Positions 26,224 to 34,829 of a stretch of DNA of 64,000 nucleotides are shown one piece after another. Source of the stretch: Arachnia propionica (lineage in GTDB: Bacteria > Actinomycetota > Actinomycetes > Propionibacteriales > Propionibacteriaceae); NCBI RefSeq assembly GCF_037055325.1, contig NZ_CP146373.1, forward strand, positions 3,100,001 to 3,164,000, written 5' to 3'. Made by a program: the position numbers and the translations under genes. The stretch's first letter is position 1. Each line of letters begins with the position of its first letter. Below the pieces are notes generated by a model. That model worked only from the letters and a program-made list of their open reading frames with translations. It was not told the origin of the DNA and did not search any database.

Positions 26224-27401
26224 TCAGGCCACATCCTTCGAAGGGACTCCCCACGTATTGCAGCCCTGCAGCGTCGTCATGTAGAAGCCCCGGTTCATCC
26301 AATAGTCGATCGTCTCCTTGGTGCCGTGCTGCTCGTCTCCCAACGAGTACTTCAGGAAGGTCGCGTAGATGTCGGCGTCGACGCCCATGTTGAGGGTCAG
26401 CTGGAGCCGCGAGGTCGAGCAGATGTCCTGGAGTTCGATACGACGGCTGACCTCCATCTCGTCCGCGTCAAGGTAAGTACGGGCGTATCTGGTGATTCCG
26501 AGCTGATTCTGAATGTGGTGGAAGTGTTCGTGAACTACGGTGTCGCCTGCGTAAAACCCGTCTTCCGCTTCGAACTCGTAAACGTTCCGCGATAGGTAGA
26601 TGGTGGCATTGGCGGGACAGTAGAAGGCCGTCTTACTCTGTCTTTCGGAGCCACAGGGGGTATTGACGTCCAAGTCGTAGGCAACCAGGCTGACGGGCTT
26701 CTGTTGGATGTCGAGAGCGGTCAGGTAGGGACACCACACGTCCTGAAGACAGTTGATCACGGACTTGTAGTAGGCGGTGTGCTGTTCGCGATTCCTGAAC
26801 CCCTTCGGTGGAGCAGGACGGTTCCCGACGGGATAGTTCGTCTTGTTGATTCGGGTGGGCCACCAGTTTGTCGGAGACCTTGTCGCCGGTGGTCGGCAGT
26901 TCCTCCCAGTCGTGTGGCGGAAGCCAGCTGGGAAGCGGCGGCACCTCCACCTGGGGAAAAGATATGGTCGGCTCCGGTGTCGGGGGACCAGTTTCAGATG
27001 TCTGGGTGGCGCGAGCTTCAATTGTCCGGGTGACCTGGACTTCAGGCGGCCATGTGACCTCGGGACCGGTCACGTCACGTGGTGAACGGTTCACGACCGC
27101 CGCCACCCCGATGATCAGCAGGACCGGCACCAGCAGGCCCATCAGGACGAACAGGCCCTGCGGTCCGCGCGACGGTTGACGAGAGGCCGGTGGCCGCCAG
27201 CTGATCAGTGGTCCTGCTCCTTGGGGCATCGGGCCCACCTTGAGGGAAAGGCCTCCCGGGGTGACCCCACGGGGACGCGCCGTGCTGGGGCTGCTGCGGG
27301 GGAATGGCCCGCAGCGTTGCGGGTTGAGGACGCCAGGCCGGATCGAATCCGCTCATCGGCGGTCCGGGCTGTTGGTATCTGGGCTCCACACCATCTCCCA
27401 T
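26224..27401 (-). pseudogene. Frame-shifted membrane-anchored zinc metallopeptidase (YpfJ-like)
   Basis: Three overlapping open frames on the minus strand together make one protein of about 390 residues. The first (from ATG 27401) is Pro/Gln-rich; the second (from about 27238) carries the membrane span GLFVLMGLLVPVLLIIGVAAVV and a linker; the third (to stop 26224) carries the protease domain with DTVVHEHFHHIQNQLG (HExxH zinc motif), YCPANATIYLSR and late YWMNRGF. Neither break creates a sensible alternative start, so the gene as written needs one frame change near 27230 and another near 26850. It may be a recent pseudogene, or the assembly may carry two indel errors. If intact it would be an outward-facing metallopeptidase of the neutral zinc metallopeptidase (YpfJ) type. 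Confidence 0.72.
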
Positions 27402-27417
27402 CGTTTGCAGGGAAATC

Positions 27418-27443
27418 TTCGGCAGGCTACGTTACCTGCCGAA
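27418..27443 (-). terminator. Inverted repeat between response regulator and metallopeptidase
   Basis: TTCGGCAGG and CCTGCCGAA pair perfectly around an 8-base loop; the minus strand continues GATTTCCC. It lies between the regulator stop (27507) and the protease start, so it is a probable terminator, or an operator. Confidence 0.55.
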
Positions 27444-27506
27444 TTCCCCGGTACAACATACAAGATGCTCGAACCACGGTCTCCCGCGCATTCGGGGTTC
27501 TCCCGC

Positions 27507-28190
27507 TCAGCCAGTTGCCTGAGGCTGCGGGGACGTGTCGGGGTCAGTTGCTTCCAGGTACTGCAGCACGGCAATGACGCGACGGTTATCGTCGCCGGAG
27601 GGCGTCAACCGGAGCTTGTCAAAAATGCTGTTCACGTTCTTGGCGATGGCTTTCTCGGTCACAAACATCGCCTTGGCGATCGCGGCGTTCGTCTTGCCCT
27701 GCGCCATGTGGGTCAGGGTCTCGATCTCTCTCGGGGTGAGCCGATCGAGCGGGGGACGTCCCGTGCGGCGTCCGAGGATCCGGGCGACGACCTCCGGGTC
27801 GAGACAGGTACCCCCGGTCGCCACCTGCTGCACGGCGTCGAGGAACTGATCGCCGTTGAGTACGCGGTCCTTGAGGAGATAGCCCACCCCGCCGCGCCTG
27901 TCCTCCATGAGTTCGCGGGCGTAGAGGGTTTCGACGTACTGCGAGAGCACCAGCACCGGCAGCCCGGGGCGTTTCCTGCGGGCCTCGATCGCGATTCGCA
28001 GTCCTTCGTCGGTGAACGTCGGGGGCAGCCGGACGTCCACGATGGCGACGTCCACATCCTCGGTCAGCAACGCCCTGCGCAGCTCGGAAGCGGTCTGCAC
28101 GACCGCGACGACCTCATTGCCCAGTGCCTGCAGCATCCGGCTGAGACCATCGCGCAACAGGAACTGGTCCTCGGCAATCAACACACGCAT
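27507..28190 (-). CDS. NarL/LuxR-family response regulator
   Basis: 227 residues. Receiver domain residues 1-120 with ED at residues 7-8, phospho-acceptor D52 in AIVDVRLPP, and YLLKD (Lys switch). LuxR-type HTH at about 148-210: LTPREIETLTHMAQGKTNAAIAKAMFVTEKAIAKNVNSIF. It is divergent from the kinase at 28473 with about 280 bases between, so the two form a two-component pair; which genes it controls is not shown, although the downstream metallopeptidase is co-directional. Ends with a Pro/Gln-rich tail. Confidence 0.9.
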   Translation of the reverse strand: MRVLIAEDQFLLRDGLSRMLQALGNEVVAVVQTASELRRALLTEDVDVAIVDVRLPPTFTDEGLRIAIEARRKRPGLPVLVLSQYVETLYARELMEDRRGGVGYLLKDRVLNGDQFLDAVQQVATGGTCLDPEVVARILGRRTGRPPLDRLTPREIETLTHMAQGKTNAAIAKAMFVTEKAIAKNVNSIFDKLRLTPSGDDNRRVIAVLQYLEATDPDTSPQPQATG

Positions 28191-28472
28191 CGCTCAATCA
28201 CCTCCGGAAAGGAGTCTGCCATCCCGCATGAGGTTACGCAGGGCCGGGTGTTCCCCCGAGGCCGGTCACGCCGGAGCATGCCGTGGGCAGCCGGGCGTAC
28301 AGATTGACCACCACTTGGTTTCGACACGAGCAGCTCCTCCGTCGCAGCCCGGTTCAACCAGCGTTGGAGATGCGGGGGCGGCTCGGACCGCTCTGAAAGG
28401 TGGTATTTTCACCACTGTTTTCTGAGCCATGCGCCAGCAGGATTGTGGGTATCAGAGAGTCAAGGAGATGAC

Positions 28473-29744
28473 ATGAACACCCACCTCAGCGCACCGACCT
28501 CCCGCGGATCGGGCATCGGGTTGAGCGTGCGAGCCCTCGGCCGGTGTCTTCTGCTGCTGGCCCTGTGGCCGGTATCGATTGCACTGTTCATCGCGATCTG
28601 GATGGCCGCCGCCCTGATCCCGCTCGGCATCGGGATCCTGCTGGTGCCCGTCGCAGTGAAGGCACTGCGATCGCTGGCCGAGTGGAAACGCCGCATGGCC
28701 CATCAGTGGTCGGGGATCCGGGTCGAGTCTCCGTATCTGCCGCTACTACCGGCCGAGCCGGGTTTCAGGGGCCGGTTCGACGAGGCCGTGCGGCTTGTGA
28801 AGGACCCCGGAACATGGCGCGACGTCGCCTGGCTGTTCATGGACCTGTGCGTTTCCCCCATGCTTGCGCTTTTCAGCATGGCCACTGTCATCGGCGGGCT
28901 GTTGGGGTTGGCGATGCCCATCATCTGGGAACCGTTCGCCAAGAACTGGTCCGACGGCAGTTTCTACCTGTTCGTCCCCGTGAACGAGACCACCGCGCCC
29001 TTCATGCCCATTCCCGGCCTGCTGGTGCTGCTCGCCGGGCTGCTTCTCGCACCCTGGTGGGTGAAGCTGCACAGCCGTTTCGTCCGGTGGGCGCTGGGCC
29101 CGACCAAGCGCACCCGGATGGCTGCCCTGTCACAGACCCGGCGGGAGACCCGCGACTCCTCCGCGGCCGAGCTGCGCCGCATCGAACGCGACCTCCACGA
29201 CGGCACCCAGGCCCGTCTGGTCGCGATGGGCATGACCATCAACACCGCCCAAGCAATGATGCGCAGCAACCCGGAGGCCGCCGAGGCGCTGCTGACCGAG
29301 GCCAAGAACGCCTCCGCCACGGCACTCGGCGAGCTGCGTGACCTGGTGCGCGGAATCCATCCTCCGGTGCTGGCCGACCGCGGGCTGGGCGACGCCGTGA
29401 AGGCCCTGGCGGCGGACTGTGCGATATCTGCGGAGGTGAACATCGAGATTCCCGAGCGAGTGGGTCCGGCACTGGAGTCGGCTGCCTACTTCGCGGTCTC
29501 CGAACTGCTGGGCAACGTGGTGAAACACTCCGGCGCCAACCGGGTCGACATCGACCTGCGGATCGAGAACGACGAGCTGCGGATCAGCGTCACCGACGAC
29601 GGCCGGGGCGGGGCCAATCCCCAGACCGGCACCGGTCTGCGCGGAATCGAACGACGCCTGGCGGCCTTCGACGGCCTCCTGGCGATCCAAAGCCCGATCG
29701 GCGGTCCGACGTCCGCGCACATCACACTCCCCGTCGAGTCCTGA
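28473..29744 (+). CDS. Sensor histidine kinase (HisKA_3 type)
   Basis: 423 residues from the ATG at 28473, which follows CAAGGAG; an earlier in-frame start adds 10 residues. An N-terminal membrane sensor domain (residues 15-215, with four to five hydrophobic segments, layout of the actinobacterial putative-sensor family) precedes the dimerisation helix with the phospho-accepting H242 in RDLHDGTQARLVAMGM. ATP-binding motifs include FAVSELLGNVVKHSGA (N box), VTDDGRGG (G1) and GTGLRGIERRL (G2). Partner of the NarL-type regulator across the divergent intergenic region (28191-28472), which shows no other gene. Confidence 0.9.
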   Translation: MNTHLSAPTSRGSGIGLSVRALGRCLLLLALWPVSIALFIAIWMAAALIPLGIGILLVPVAVKALRSLAEWKRRMAHQWSGIRVESPYLPLLPAEPGFRGRFDEAVRLVKDPGTWRDVAWLFMDLCVSPMLALFSMATVIGGLLGLAMPIIWEPFAKNWSDGSFYLFVPVNETTAPFMPIPGLLVLLAGLLLAPWWVKLHSRFVRWALGPTKRTRMAALSQTRRETRDSSAAELRRIERDLHDGTQARLVAMGMTINTAQAMMRSNPEAAEALLTEAKNASATALGELRDLVRGIHPPVLADRGLGDAVKALAADCAISAEVNIEIPERVGPALESAAYFAVSELLGNVVKHSGANRVDIDLRIENDELRISVTDDGRGGANPQTGTGLRGIERRLAAFDGLLAIQSPIGGPTSAHITLPVES

Positions 29745-29800
29745 ACATCCCGGGCCCCTGCCCTGACCATCCCCGGTCTCCTGTCGTCATGTCATTCGGA

Positions 29801-29832
29801 AAGGTTTTGTACCGCACACGGCACAAAACCTT
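29801..29832. repeat. Palindromic element, copy 1 (truncated)
   Basis: AAGGTTTTGTACCG and CGGCACAAAACCTT fold around a 4-base loop. The flanking TCATGTCATTCGG and TCCACGA are shared with the larger element at 30876-30964, so the two are copies of one repeat on either side of the CPBP gene. The right half of the larger element is missing here. Confidence 0.7.
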
Positions 29833-29875
29833 CCACGACGCGAGCAGAAATCTTCTCACAGGAAAGAGAAACCCT

Positions 29876-30859
29876 ATGTCAAAAATCCCCATGTCCCAAC
29901 CCGCCCGGTCGGTCTCCACGCCGGCCGAGAACACCGTCGACCGGTCGTGGAAACCGATCATCATCTACACAGCCCTGGCCTTCGGCCTGGGATGGATGAT
30001 GTACATCCCGGGGCTCCTGCTCAACGCCGGACCCACAACACTCATCGGCACAATCTTCTCCACCACCTTCATGTGGACCCCGGCGGTGGCAGCAGCAGCG
30101 GTGGTCCGCTTCATCGAGAAGAAGCCCCTGTTCTCCACCCTCAAGATCAGCCTGAAGGGAGTCTGGAAGAAAGCCCTCCTCTGGTCACTGCTCTCCATCC
30201 CCATCGCCTTCATCCTGATCCTCGCCTCCCTCGGTTCCTCGGCCCTGCTGGGCACCTACCACTTCGACCTGATGAACCTCTCCGAATTCCAAAAGGTCCT
30301 GGAAGCATCAGGGCAGACCGGACTCACCACTTCCCAGGTGTGGGACGCCTTCTGGCCGCGAATGGCAGGAGTCATCCCCATGCTGTTCCTGGCCGGCATG
30401 GTGGGAGCCCTGGGTGAGGAGATCGGCTGGCATGCCTGGCTCTACCCACGCCTGCGCGACCGCCTCGGCGTCACCGCCTCCCTCGCCCTGACCGCCATCA
30501 TCTGGGGTCTGTGGCACGCCCCCGCCATCCTGCTCGGGCACAACTACCCCGACAACCCCCAGCTCGGCGTCCTCATGTTCATCATCACCTGCGCAGGCCT
30601 GATCATCCCCATCCAGCTCCTCATGAACTGGGGCGGCTCCGTCTGGGCAGCAGCATCCGCCCACGCCGCCATCAACACCATAGCGCCAGCACTGCTCATC
30701 TTCGCGCCTCTCAACGACGTCAACCACCCCTACGACCCCGTCGCCGCCGCATTCACCGGATGGGGAGGCTGGCCCGTTGTCGCGATCCTCTTCATCGCAG
30801 GCGCCATCATCCTCAAGCGGGACAACACTTCCCAACCCAGCACTCCCGCCGCTGGCTGA
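29876..30859 (+). CDS. CPBP-family intramembrane metalloprotease
   Basis: 327 residues from the ATG at 29876, preceded by AGGAAAGAGAA; an upstream in-frame start reads through the palindrome. About eight hydrophobic segments. Conserved motif 1 is GALGEEIGWHAWLYPRL (E181, E182), motif 2 IWGLWHAPAILLGHNY, and a late SVWAAASAHAAINT; the three glutamate/histidine motifs form the active site of CAAX proteases and bacteriocin-processing enzymes. Such proteins either cleave membrane substrates or protect against bacteriocins. It lies between two copies of a palindromic repeat, which suggests a gained gene. No partner peptide gene was found beside it. Confidence 0.85.
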   Translation: MSKIPMSQPARSVSTPAENTVDRSWKPIIIYTALAFGLGWMMYIPGLLLNAGPTTLIGTIFSTTFMWTPAVAAAAVVRFIEKKPLFSTLKISLKGVWKKALLWSLLSIPIAFILILASLGSSALLGTYHFDLMNLSEFQKVLEASGQTGLTTSQVWDAFWPRMAGVIPMLFLAGMVGALGEEIGWHAWLYPRLRDRLGVTASLALTAIIWGLWHAPAILLGHNYPDNPQLGVLMFIITCAGLIIPIQLLMNWGGSVWAAASAHAAINTIAPALLIFAPLNDVNHPYDPVAAAFTGWGGWPVVAILFIAGAIILKRDNTSQPSTPAAG

Positions 30860-30875
30860 AGAATCACCCCACGGA

Positions 30876-30964
30876 ATCGTTATGTCATTCGGAAAGGTTT
30901 TGTGCCGTGTACGGCACAAAACCTTTCACGATATGACCAAAAGTTTTCCACGTAACATAACGAT
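30876..30964. mobile_element. Palindromic MITE-like element, copy 2
   Basis: 89 bases bounded by 10-base perfect inverted ends (ATCGTTATGT / ACATAACGAT). The core GAAAGGTTTTGTGCCGT pairs with ACGGCACAAAACCTTTC over 17 bases. No coding capacity. The core is shared with 29801-29832. The size and terminal repeats are those of a small non-autonomous element; no target-site duplication was determined. The bases 30965-31059 hold nothing else clear. Confidence 0.6.
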
Positions 30965-31059
30965 GAGGCTTATTCACAGACGGTGTGCCGGTCGGAAAAC
31001 TCCTGGTCAGCGCACACTTGGGGAGGGCCATGAATTAAGCCTCGATGGATCTGGCCGGC

Positions 31060-31536
31060 TCAGCCGGCGTGGGAAGACGGAGCGGTCAGGTCGGCGACCG
31101 TGGCGTCGAGGGCCGCGATCGCGTCGTCGGCCTGGAGTTTCACCCCCACCCCGTGGGCCCCGCCTCCCATGGAGATGGACCGGCCGACGATGGAGGAATC
31201 GGCGAACACCGGCCAGGGATGGGTGGAACCGAAGGGTGTGATGGTGCCCCGTTCATATCCGGTGACCCGTTTCGCCTCGTCGGCGTCGGGCATCGACAGG
31301 CGGGAGACCCCGAGCAGGGCCCGCAGCTTCGGCCAGGAGAACTCGCGGTCCCCCGGCACCAGGACGAAGATGTAGTCGCCGTCGCCGCGCCGCACGACGA
31401 TGGTCTTGACCAGGTCGCACACCTCGATACCACGCACCGCCGCCGCCTCCGCGACCGACCTGACGGGTCCGTGCCGGACCACGGTGTGCGCGACCCCGAG
31501 TTCCCGGAGCCTCCTGAGCGCTGGGGTGTCATCCAT
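31060..31536 (-). CDS. YbaK/EbsC-family aminoacyl-tRNA deacylase-like protein
   Basis: 158 residues. VRSVAEAAAVRGIEVCDLVKTIVVRRGDGDYIFVLVPGDREFSWPKLRALLG, then G...G...PFG, matches YbaK/EbsC proteins, which hydrolyse mischarged tRNA (e.g. Cys- or Ala-tRNA-Pro) in the cytoplasm. The conserved K of LVKTIV, which helps bind the CCA end, is present. The ATG at 31536 opens the frame without a strong ribosome site. It has no obvious link to the adhesins on either side. Confidence 0.82.
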   Translation of the reverse strand: MDDTPALRRLRELGVAHTVVRHGPVRSVAEAAAVRGIEVCDLVKTIVVRRGDGDYIFVLVPGDREFSWPKLRALLGVSRLSMPDADEAKRVTGYERGTITPFGSTHPWPVFADSSIVGRSISMGGGAHGVGVKLQADDAIAALDATVADLTAPSSHAG

Positions 31537-31566
31537 GGGGCGAGTCTACGGTGCTGCGGACAAGGA

Positions 31567-31598
31567 CTGGGCCCCGATTCTGTGGAATCGGGGCCCAG
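31567..31598 (-). terminator. Terminator of adhesin A2
   Basis: CTGGGCCCCGATTC and GAATCGGGGCCCAG form 14 perfect pairs around TGTG, 23 bases after the adhesin stop. The same stem is repeated at 34776-34807 after adhesin A3. Confidence 0.75.
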
Positions 31599-31620
31599 TA
31601 TTCATCACACCATTCGGGGC

Positions 31621-34524
31621 TCAGGCGCCGGTCTTCGGCAGACCCGGTTTCACCGGCGGCGGAAGTGGCCTGACCGGGGCCGGGGTAACCACAACCGTCG
31701 GGGTCGGAGTGACCGTCGGACTCGGAGTCGGAGTCGGCGTTGGACTCGGTGTCGGAGTCGGCGTTGGACTCGGTGTCGGAGTCGGTGTTGGGGTCGGGGC
31801 CTCACACACCGGCTGATCCTTGGTAGTAGTGAACGTCGCAGCAGTCTCATCAACCCGGGTCCAGCCCTCCGGCAACACACCACCAAACTGGAACCCAGCC
31901 TTCGCAATAGCAGTCGCCGTGACGGTCACCTTCCCGTCCTTGACCTCAATCTTCGGCTCGGAGAACTCCACACCCTCAACCGGATCAAACACCACAGTCG
32001 GAGCAGACGGAGTGGAGGCCCCAGCCGGGCAGGTACCCACATCGATCTTCGGGGCAACCAAAGTCACACACGTAGGAACACCAACCTCACCGGTGTAGGT
32101 GGACACCCCATCAACAGGAGCACCCCAACCCTCACCAAGCTTGTCAGTATCAATCACGAACTTCTCATTCACAGGAGTCGCAGTCACCGTGTACTTGAAC
32201 TTCCCACCCACAATCTCGTGACTAGCAAGCGCATACGTGATGCCCTCCGTAGTCGGCAACGTCACCTCAGGCTCACTAGGCGTAGTAGAACCAACCGTGC
32301 ACACACTCGCCGACACCACAGGCGCAACCGGAACCACCTTCGTAGCCTCACACACCGGCTGATCCTTAGTAGTAGTGAACGTCGCACTAGTTTCACTCAC
32401 CCGGGTCCAACCATCCGGCAACACACCACCAAACTGGAACCCAGCCTTCGCAGTAGCCGACGCCGTAACAGTCACCTTCCCAGCAGCGACCTCCACCTTC
32501 GGCACAGAAAACTCCACACCCTCAACCGGATCAAACACCGCAGACGGAGCAGAAGGAGTCAACGAATCCGCAGGACAGGTACCCACATCAACCCTCGGAA
32601 CAACCGGAATCACACACTTCGGCTGCGTCACCGTCGTCGTATAGGTCACCACACCATTGACCACACTCCAGCCCTCAGGAAGATTCGCAGTATCAATCCG
32701 ATACCCAGACTTCGCCGTCGCAGTCACAGTCACACTCACCCGATCACCAACACTAGTGATAACAGGCTCCCCATAATCAACCTGCTCGGTATCCTCAACA
32801 CCCGAAACACTCGGCTGACTAGGAGTAGTCGAATCAACCGGACACACCCCCGCCTTCACAACCGGAACCACCGGCACCACATCCCGAGTACACGTCGGCT
32901 GAACAACAACCTTGGTGAACGTGAAAGAACCATCACCATTCGCAACCCACCCCTCAGGCAGGTTCTTCTCATCAACCTTCTTCCCAACCACCGGCGTAGC
33001 AGTCACCTTGACCGTCACCTGATCCCCAGCCCTGGTGAACTGCGGCTGGGAGTAAGTGATGCCCTCCGTAGGACCAACCTCAACCGTAGGATCCGACGGC
33101 TCCGAAGCACCCGGAGCACACACACCCGGCGTCACCTTCACAGAACCCACGACCACACCCGGCTGACTCACCGGATTCGTCAAGATCACCTCGAGAGTTT
33201 TCAAACCCTCAACCGTCACCTGGGCACTGTTCGCATCCGGAGCTCCATCAGTCACACCATTCCCAGAGAACACCGGGTCGCCGAACTCCACCCCAGCCAC
33301 AGCCGGAACCTTCTCCGTGAACGTCACAACAGTCCCATGAGGAACGTTGTTCAAGGTCGTCAGCGTCCCATCGCCCTTCACAGAAAGCTCTCCGCGGCGC
33401 GTGACTCCCTTGTACTGGTAGGACCAGGTCACTGGGTAGGTGGTCGCAGGATCGACCTGCCCGCCGGTAACCACCTTCTTTACCCCGATGTGTCCGACCG
33501 CATCGCCGGACCCGGTGCCGCCACCCGAGGAAGTCTTCTCGGCGCGGGCGGTGCGCATTTCACCGTCCACGGATCCCCGGTTGACGTACTGGGAACCGAC
33601 GGGGATCTCGCCATCGGTTGTGAGCTCCAGCTCAAACACGTAGATCCGGCCGGCCTGGAAGTTCTGGCCCTTGTTGTCGAGAACGACCTTCACCTGGTCT
33701 TTGTCGTCGTCAACCGTGACGGTGGTCGACGGCGTGGTGGAGTCACTCAGGTCGTTTCGGCATGCTGCGCTTTCCAGTTCATTCCAGCATTTCGGGGTGC
33801 TGGGGATCCAGAGGATCTTCGGGTATCCCGCGGACACGGTAAGGTTCGATCCCGCCTGCTGGTAGTCGTCGAGGATGGTCACGCTGGAGCGATCGGAGAT
33901 TTTGTCACCGGGAATCACGATGCGCCAGTGGATGGTGCTTTGGTCGGCGCCGGGGAACCAGCCGGATTTGTCGATCTCGGTCGGGACGTAGGGTTTGTAG
34001 CCAATGCCCTGTTGTCCGCCGGGAAGCGGCACATCCACCTTTTTTCCAGTGCTCACCTCGAAGCTGAGCGTGGAGGCATCCGTCAGAGCGACGACCTGGG
34101 TTTTCACCCAGAGCGAGCCGCCGACGTTGTTCTTGTTCTCGACGTTCTGGTTGAAAGTGCAGAGCACCTCGGTCTTGGTGATCTCACAGCTCCCGTAGGT
34201 GAGCTGGTCGCCGTCGCGACCCTTGAGTTCGAAGGTGCCCTCGACTCCCCCGAGTTCCTTCGGCAGCGCGATCTTGAACGTGTCATCAGCGTGCCCGGTG
34301 CCGTCCGGGATGCTCCAGTTCGCATCCATCCGAACGCTGCTCCACATGTATACCGCGGCCTCTTCGGCATCCGTTTTCGTGATTTTGATACTCGTTGGAT
34401 CAATGGCCGCGACCTCGGCGGCCTTTGCCGCGGGGCTCGTGATCACGATCCCAGCCAAACCGATCAGGAATGCCAGGAAAACCGTCAATGGTCTCCGCCC
34501 TCCACGGGCCCTGAATGTTTTCAT
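31621..34524 (-). CDS. Secreted adhesin A2, five-repeat protein with terminal LPKTG
   Basis: 967 residues from the ATG at 34524 (GAAGGAGGGGGA before it); a longer frame exists but has no ribosome site. Signal peptide 1-35 (LTVFLAFLIGLAGIVITSPAAKA). Residues 36-330 are a beta-rich adhesin region, 335-445 DUF5979 (IGVKKVVTGGQVDPATTYPVTW). Five repeats of about 85-90 residues (450-915) follow, each with one Cys near its start (VxVGTCP-type) and one at its end (QPxC). A Pro/Thr-rich stretch and KPGLPKTGA end the protein with no membrane anchor. Repeats 2 and 3 are nearly identical in DNA to those in A3 (32351-33050). Probably a long surface adhesin; the cell-wall attachment route is unclear. Confidence 0.83.
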   Translation of the reverse strand: MKTFRARGGRRPLTVFLAFLIGLAGIVITSPAAKAAEVAAIDPTSIKITKTDAEEAAVYMWSSVRMDANWSIPDGTGHADDTFKIALPKELGGVEGTFELKGRDGDQLTYGSCEITKTEVLCTFNQNVENKNNVGGSLWVKTQVVALTDASTLSFEVSTGKKVDVPLPGGQQGIGYKPYVPTEIDKSGWFPGADQSTIHWRIVIPGDKISDRSSVTILDDYQQAGSNLTVSAGYPKILWIPSTPKCWNELESAACRNDLSDSTTPSTTVTVDDDKDQVKVVLDNKGQNFQAGRIYVFELELTTDGEIPVGSQYVNRGSVDGEMRTARAEKTSSGGGTGSGDAVGHIGVKKVVTGGQVDPATTYPVTWSYQYKGVTRRGELSVKGDGTLTTLNNVPHGTVVTFTEKVPAVAGVEFGDPVFSGNGVTDGAPDANSAQVTVEGLKTLEVILTNPVSQPGVVVGSVKVTPGVCAPGASEPSDPTVEVGPTEGITYSQPQFTRAGDQVTVKVTATPVVGKKVDEKNLPEGWVANGDGSFTFTKVVVQPTCTRDVVPVVPVVKAGVCPVDSTTPSQPSVSGVEDTEQVDYGEPVITSVGDRVSVTVTATAKSGYRIDTANLPEGWSVVNGVVTYTTTVTQPKCVIPVVPRVDVGTCPADSLTPSAPSAVFDPVEGVEFSVPKVEVAAGKVTVTASATAKAGFQFGGVLPDGWTRVSETSATFTTTKDQPVCEATKVVPVAPVVSASVCTVGSTTPSEPEVTLPTTEGITYALASHEIVGGKFKYTVTATPVNEKFVIDTDKLGEGWGAPVDGVSTYTGEVGVPTCVTLVAPKIDVGTCPAGASTPSAPTVVFDPVEGVEFSEPKIEVKDGKVTVTATAIAKAGFQFGGVLPEGWTRVDETAATFTTTKDQPVCEAPTPTPTPTPSPTPTPTPSPTPTPTPSPTVTPTPTVVVTPAPVRPLPPPVKPGLPKTGA
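32351..33050. repeat. 700-base direct repeat shared with adhesin A3, copy 1
   Basis: Collinear with 35032-35731 at a constant offset of 2681 bases across its length, with a few mismatches and no indels seen. Covers parts of three repeat units of A2. In-frame in both genes, so recombination between copies would make a hybrid gene. Confidence 0.85.
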
Positions 34525-34550
34525 TCCCCCTCCTTCGTCACGGCATTGTA
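34525..34550 (-). promoter_or_regulatory. -10 element and leader of adhesin A2
   Basis: Minus strand TACAAT (34545-34550), then a leader with GAAGGAGGGGGA just before ATG. The same CCGTGxCG-AAGGAGGGG leader order is present before adhesin A1. The -35 is weak (TCGCAT, spacer 18). Bases 34551-34775 show no gene. Confidence 0.5.
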
Positions 34551-34775
34551 TGGCCTCAGCCACCTCACATGCGACTTGATTTTCAAAAATCGTGACAACC
34601 AGCAAAGGCACGGATGCCCAATGACCAGTCCGGAGAAAGTAGCGCTATCTTTCGTCAGCTTCATTTCGGGAATTGCAGGCCAGAATTGTGGATCCCCGGA
34701 TAGTTCATAGCTCCGAGCGTCCGGGTGACACCAGGGCTGGTTCTGCATTACGCGCGGTGTCGCTGCACATGAAGA

Positions 34776-34807
34776 CTGGGCCCCGATTCCGTGGAATCGG
34801 GGCCCAG
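34776..34807 (-). terminator. Terminator of adhesin A3
   Basis: CTGGGCCCCGATTC and GAATCGGGGCCCAG around a short loop, 22 bases after the stop. Same sequence as at 31567-31598, so the 3' ends of A2 and A3 were duplicated together with their terminators. Confidence 0.75.
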
Positions 34808-34829
34808 TATTCATCACACCGTTCGGGTC

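Noticed and set aside
31690..31800. Short tandem repeats that might be CRISPR
   Set aside because: They encode TP/SP residues at the end of adhesin A2, have no spacers and no cas genes nearby.
31045..34710. A 1221-codon open frame on the plus strand, Arg/His/Ser-rich
   Set aside because: It is exactly antisense to adhesin A2 and arises from G/T-rich repeats on the coding strand; no start signal and no sensible protein.
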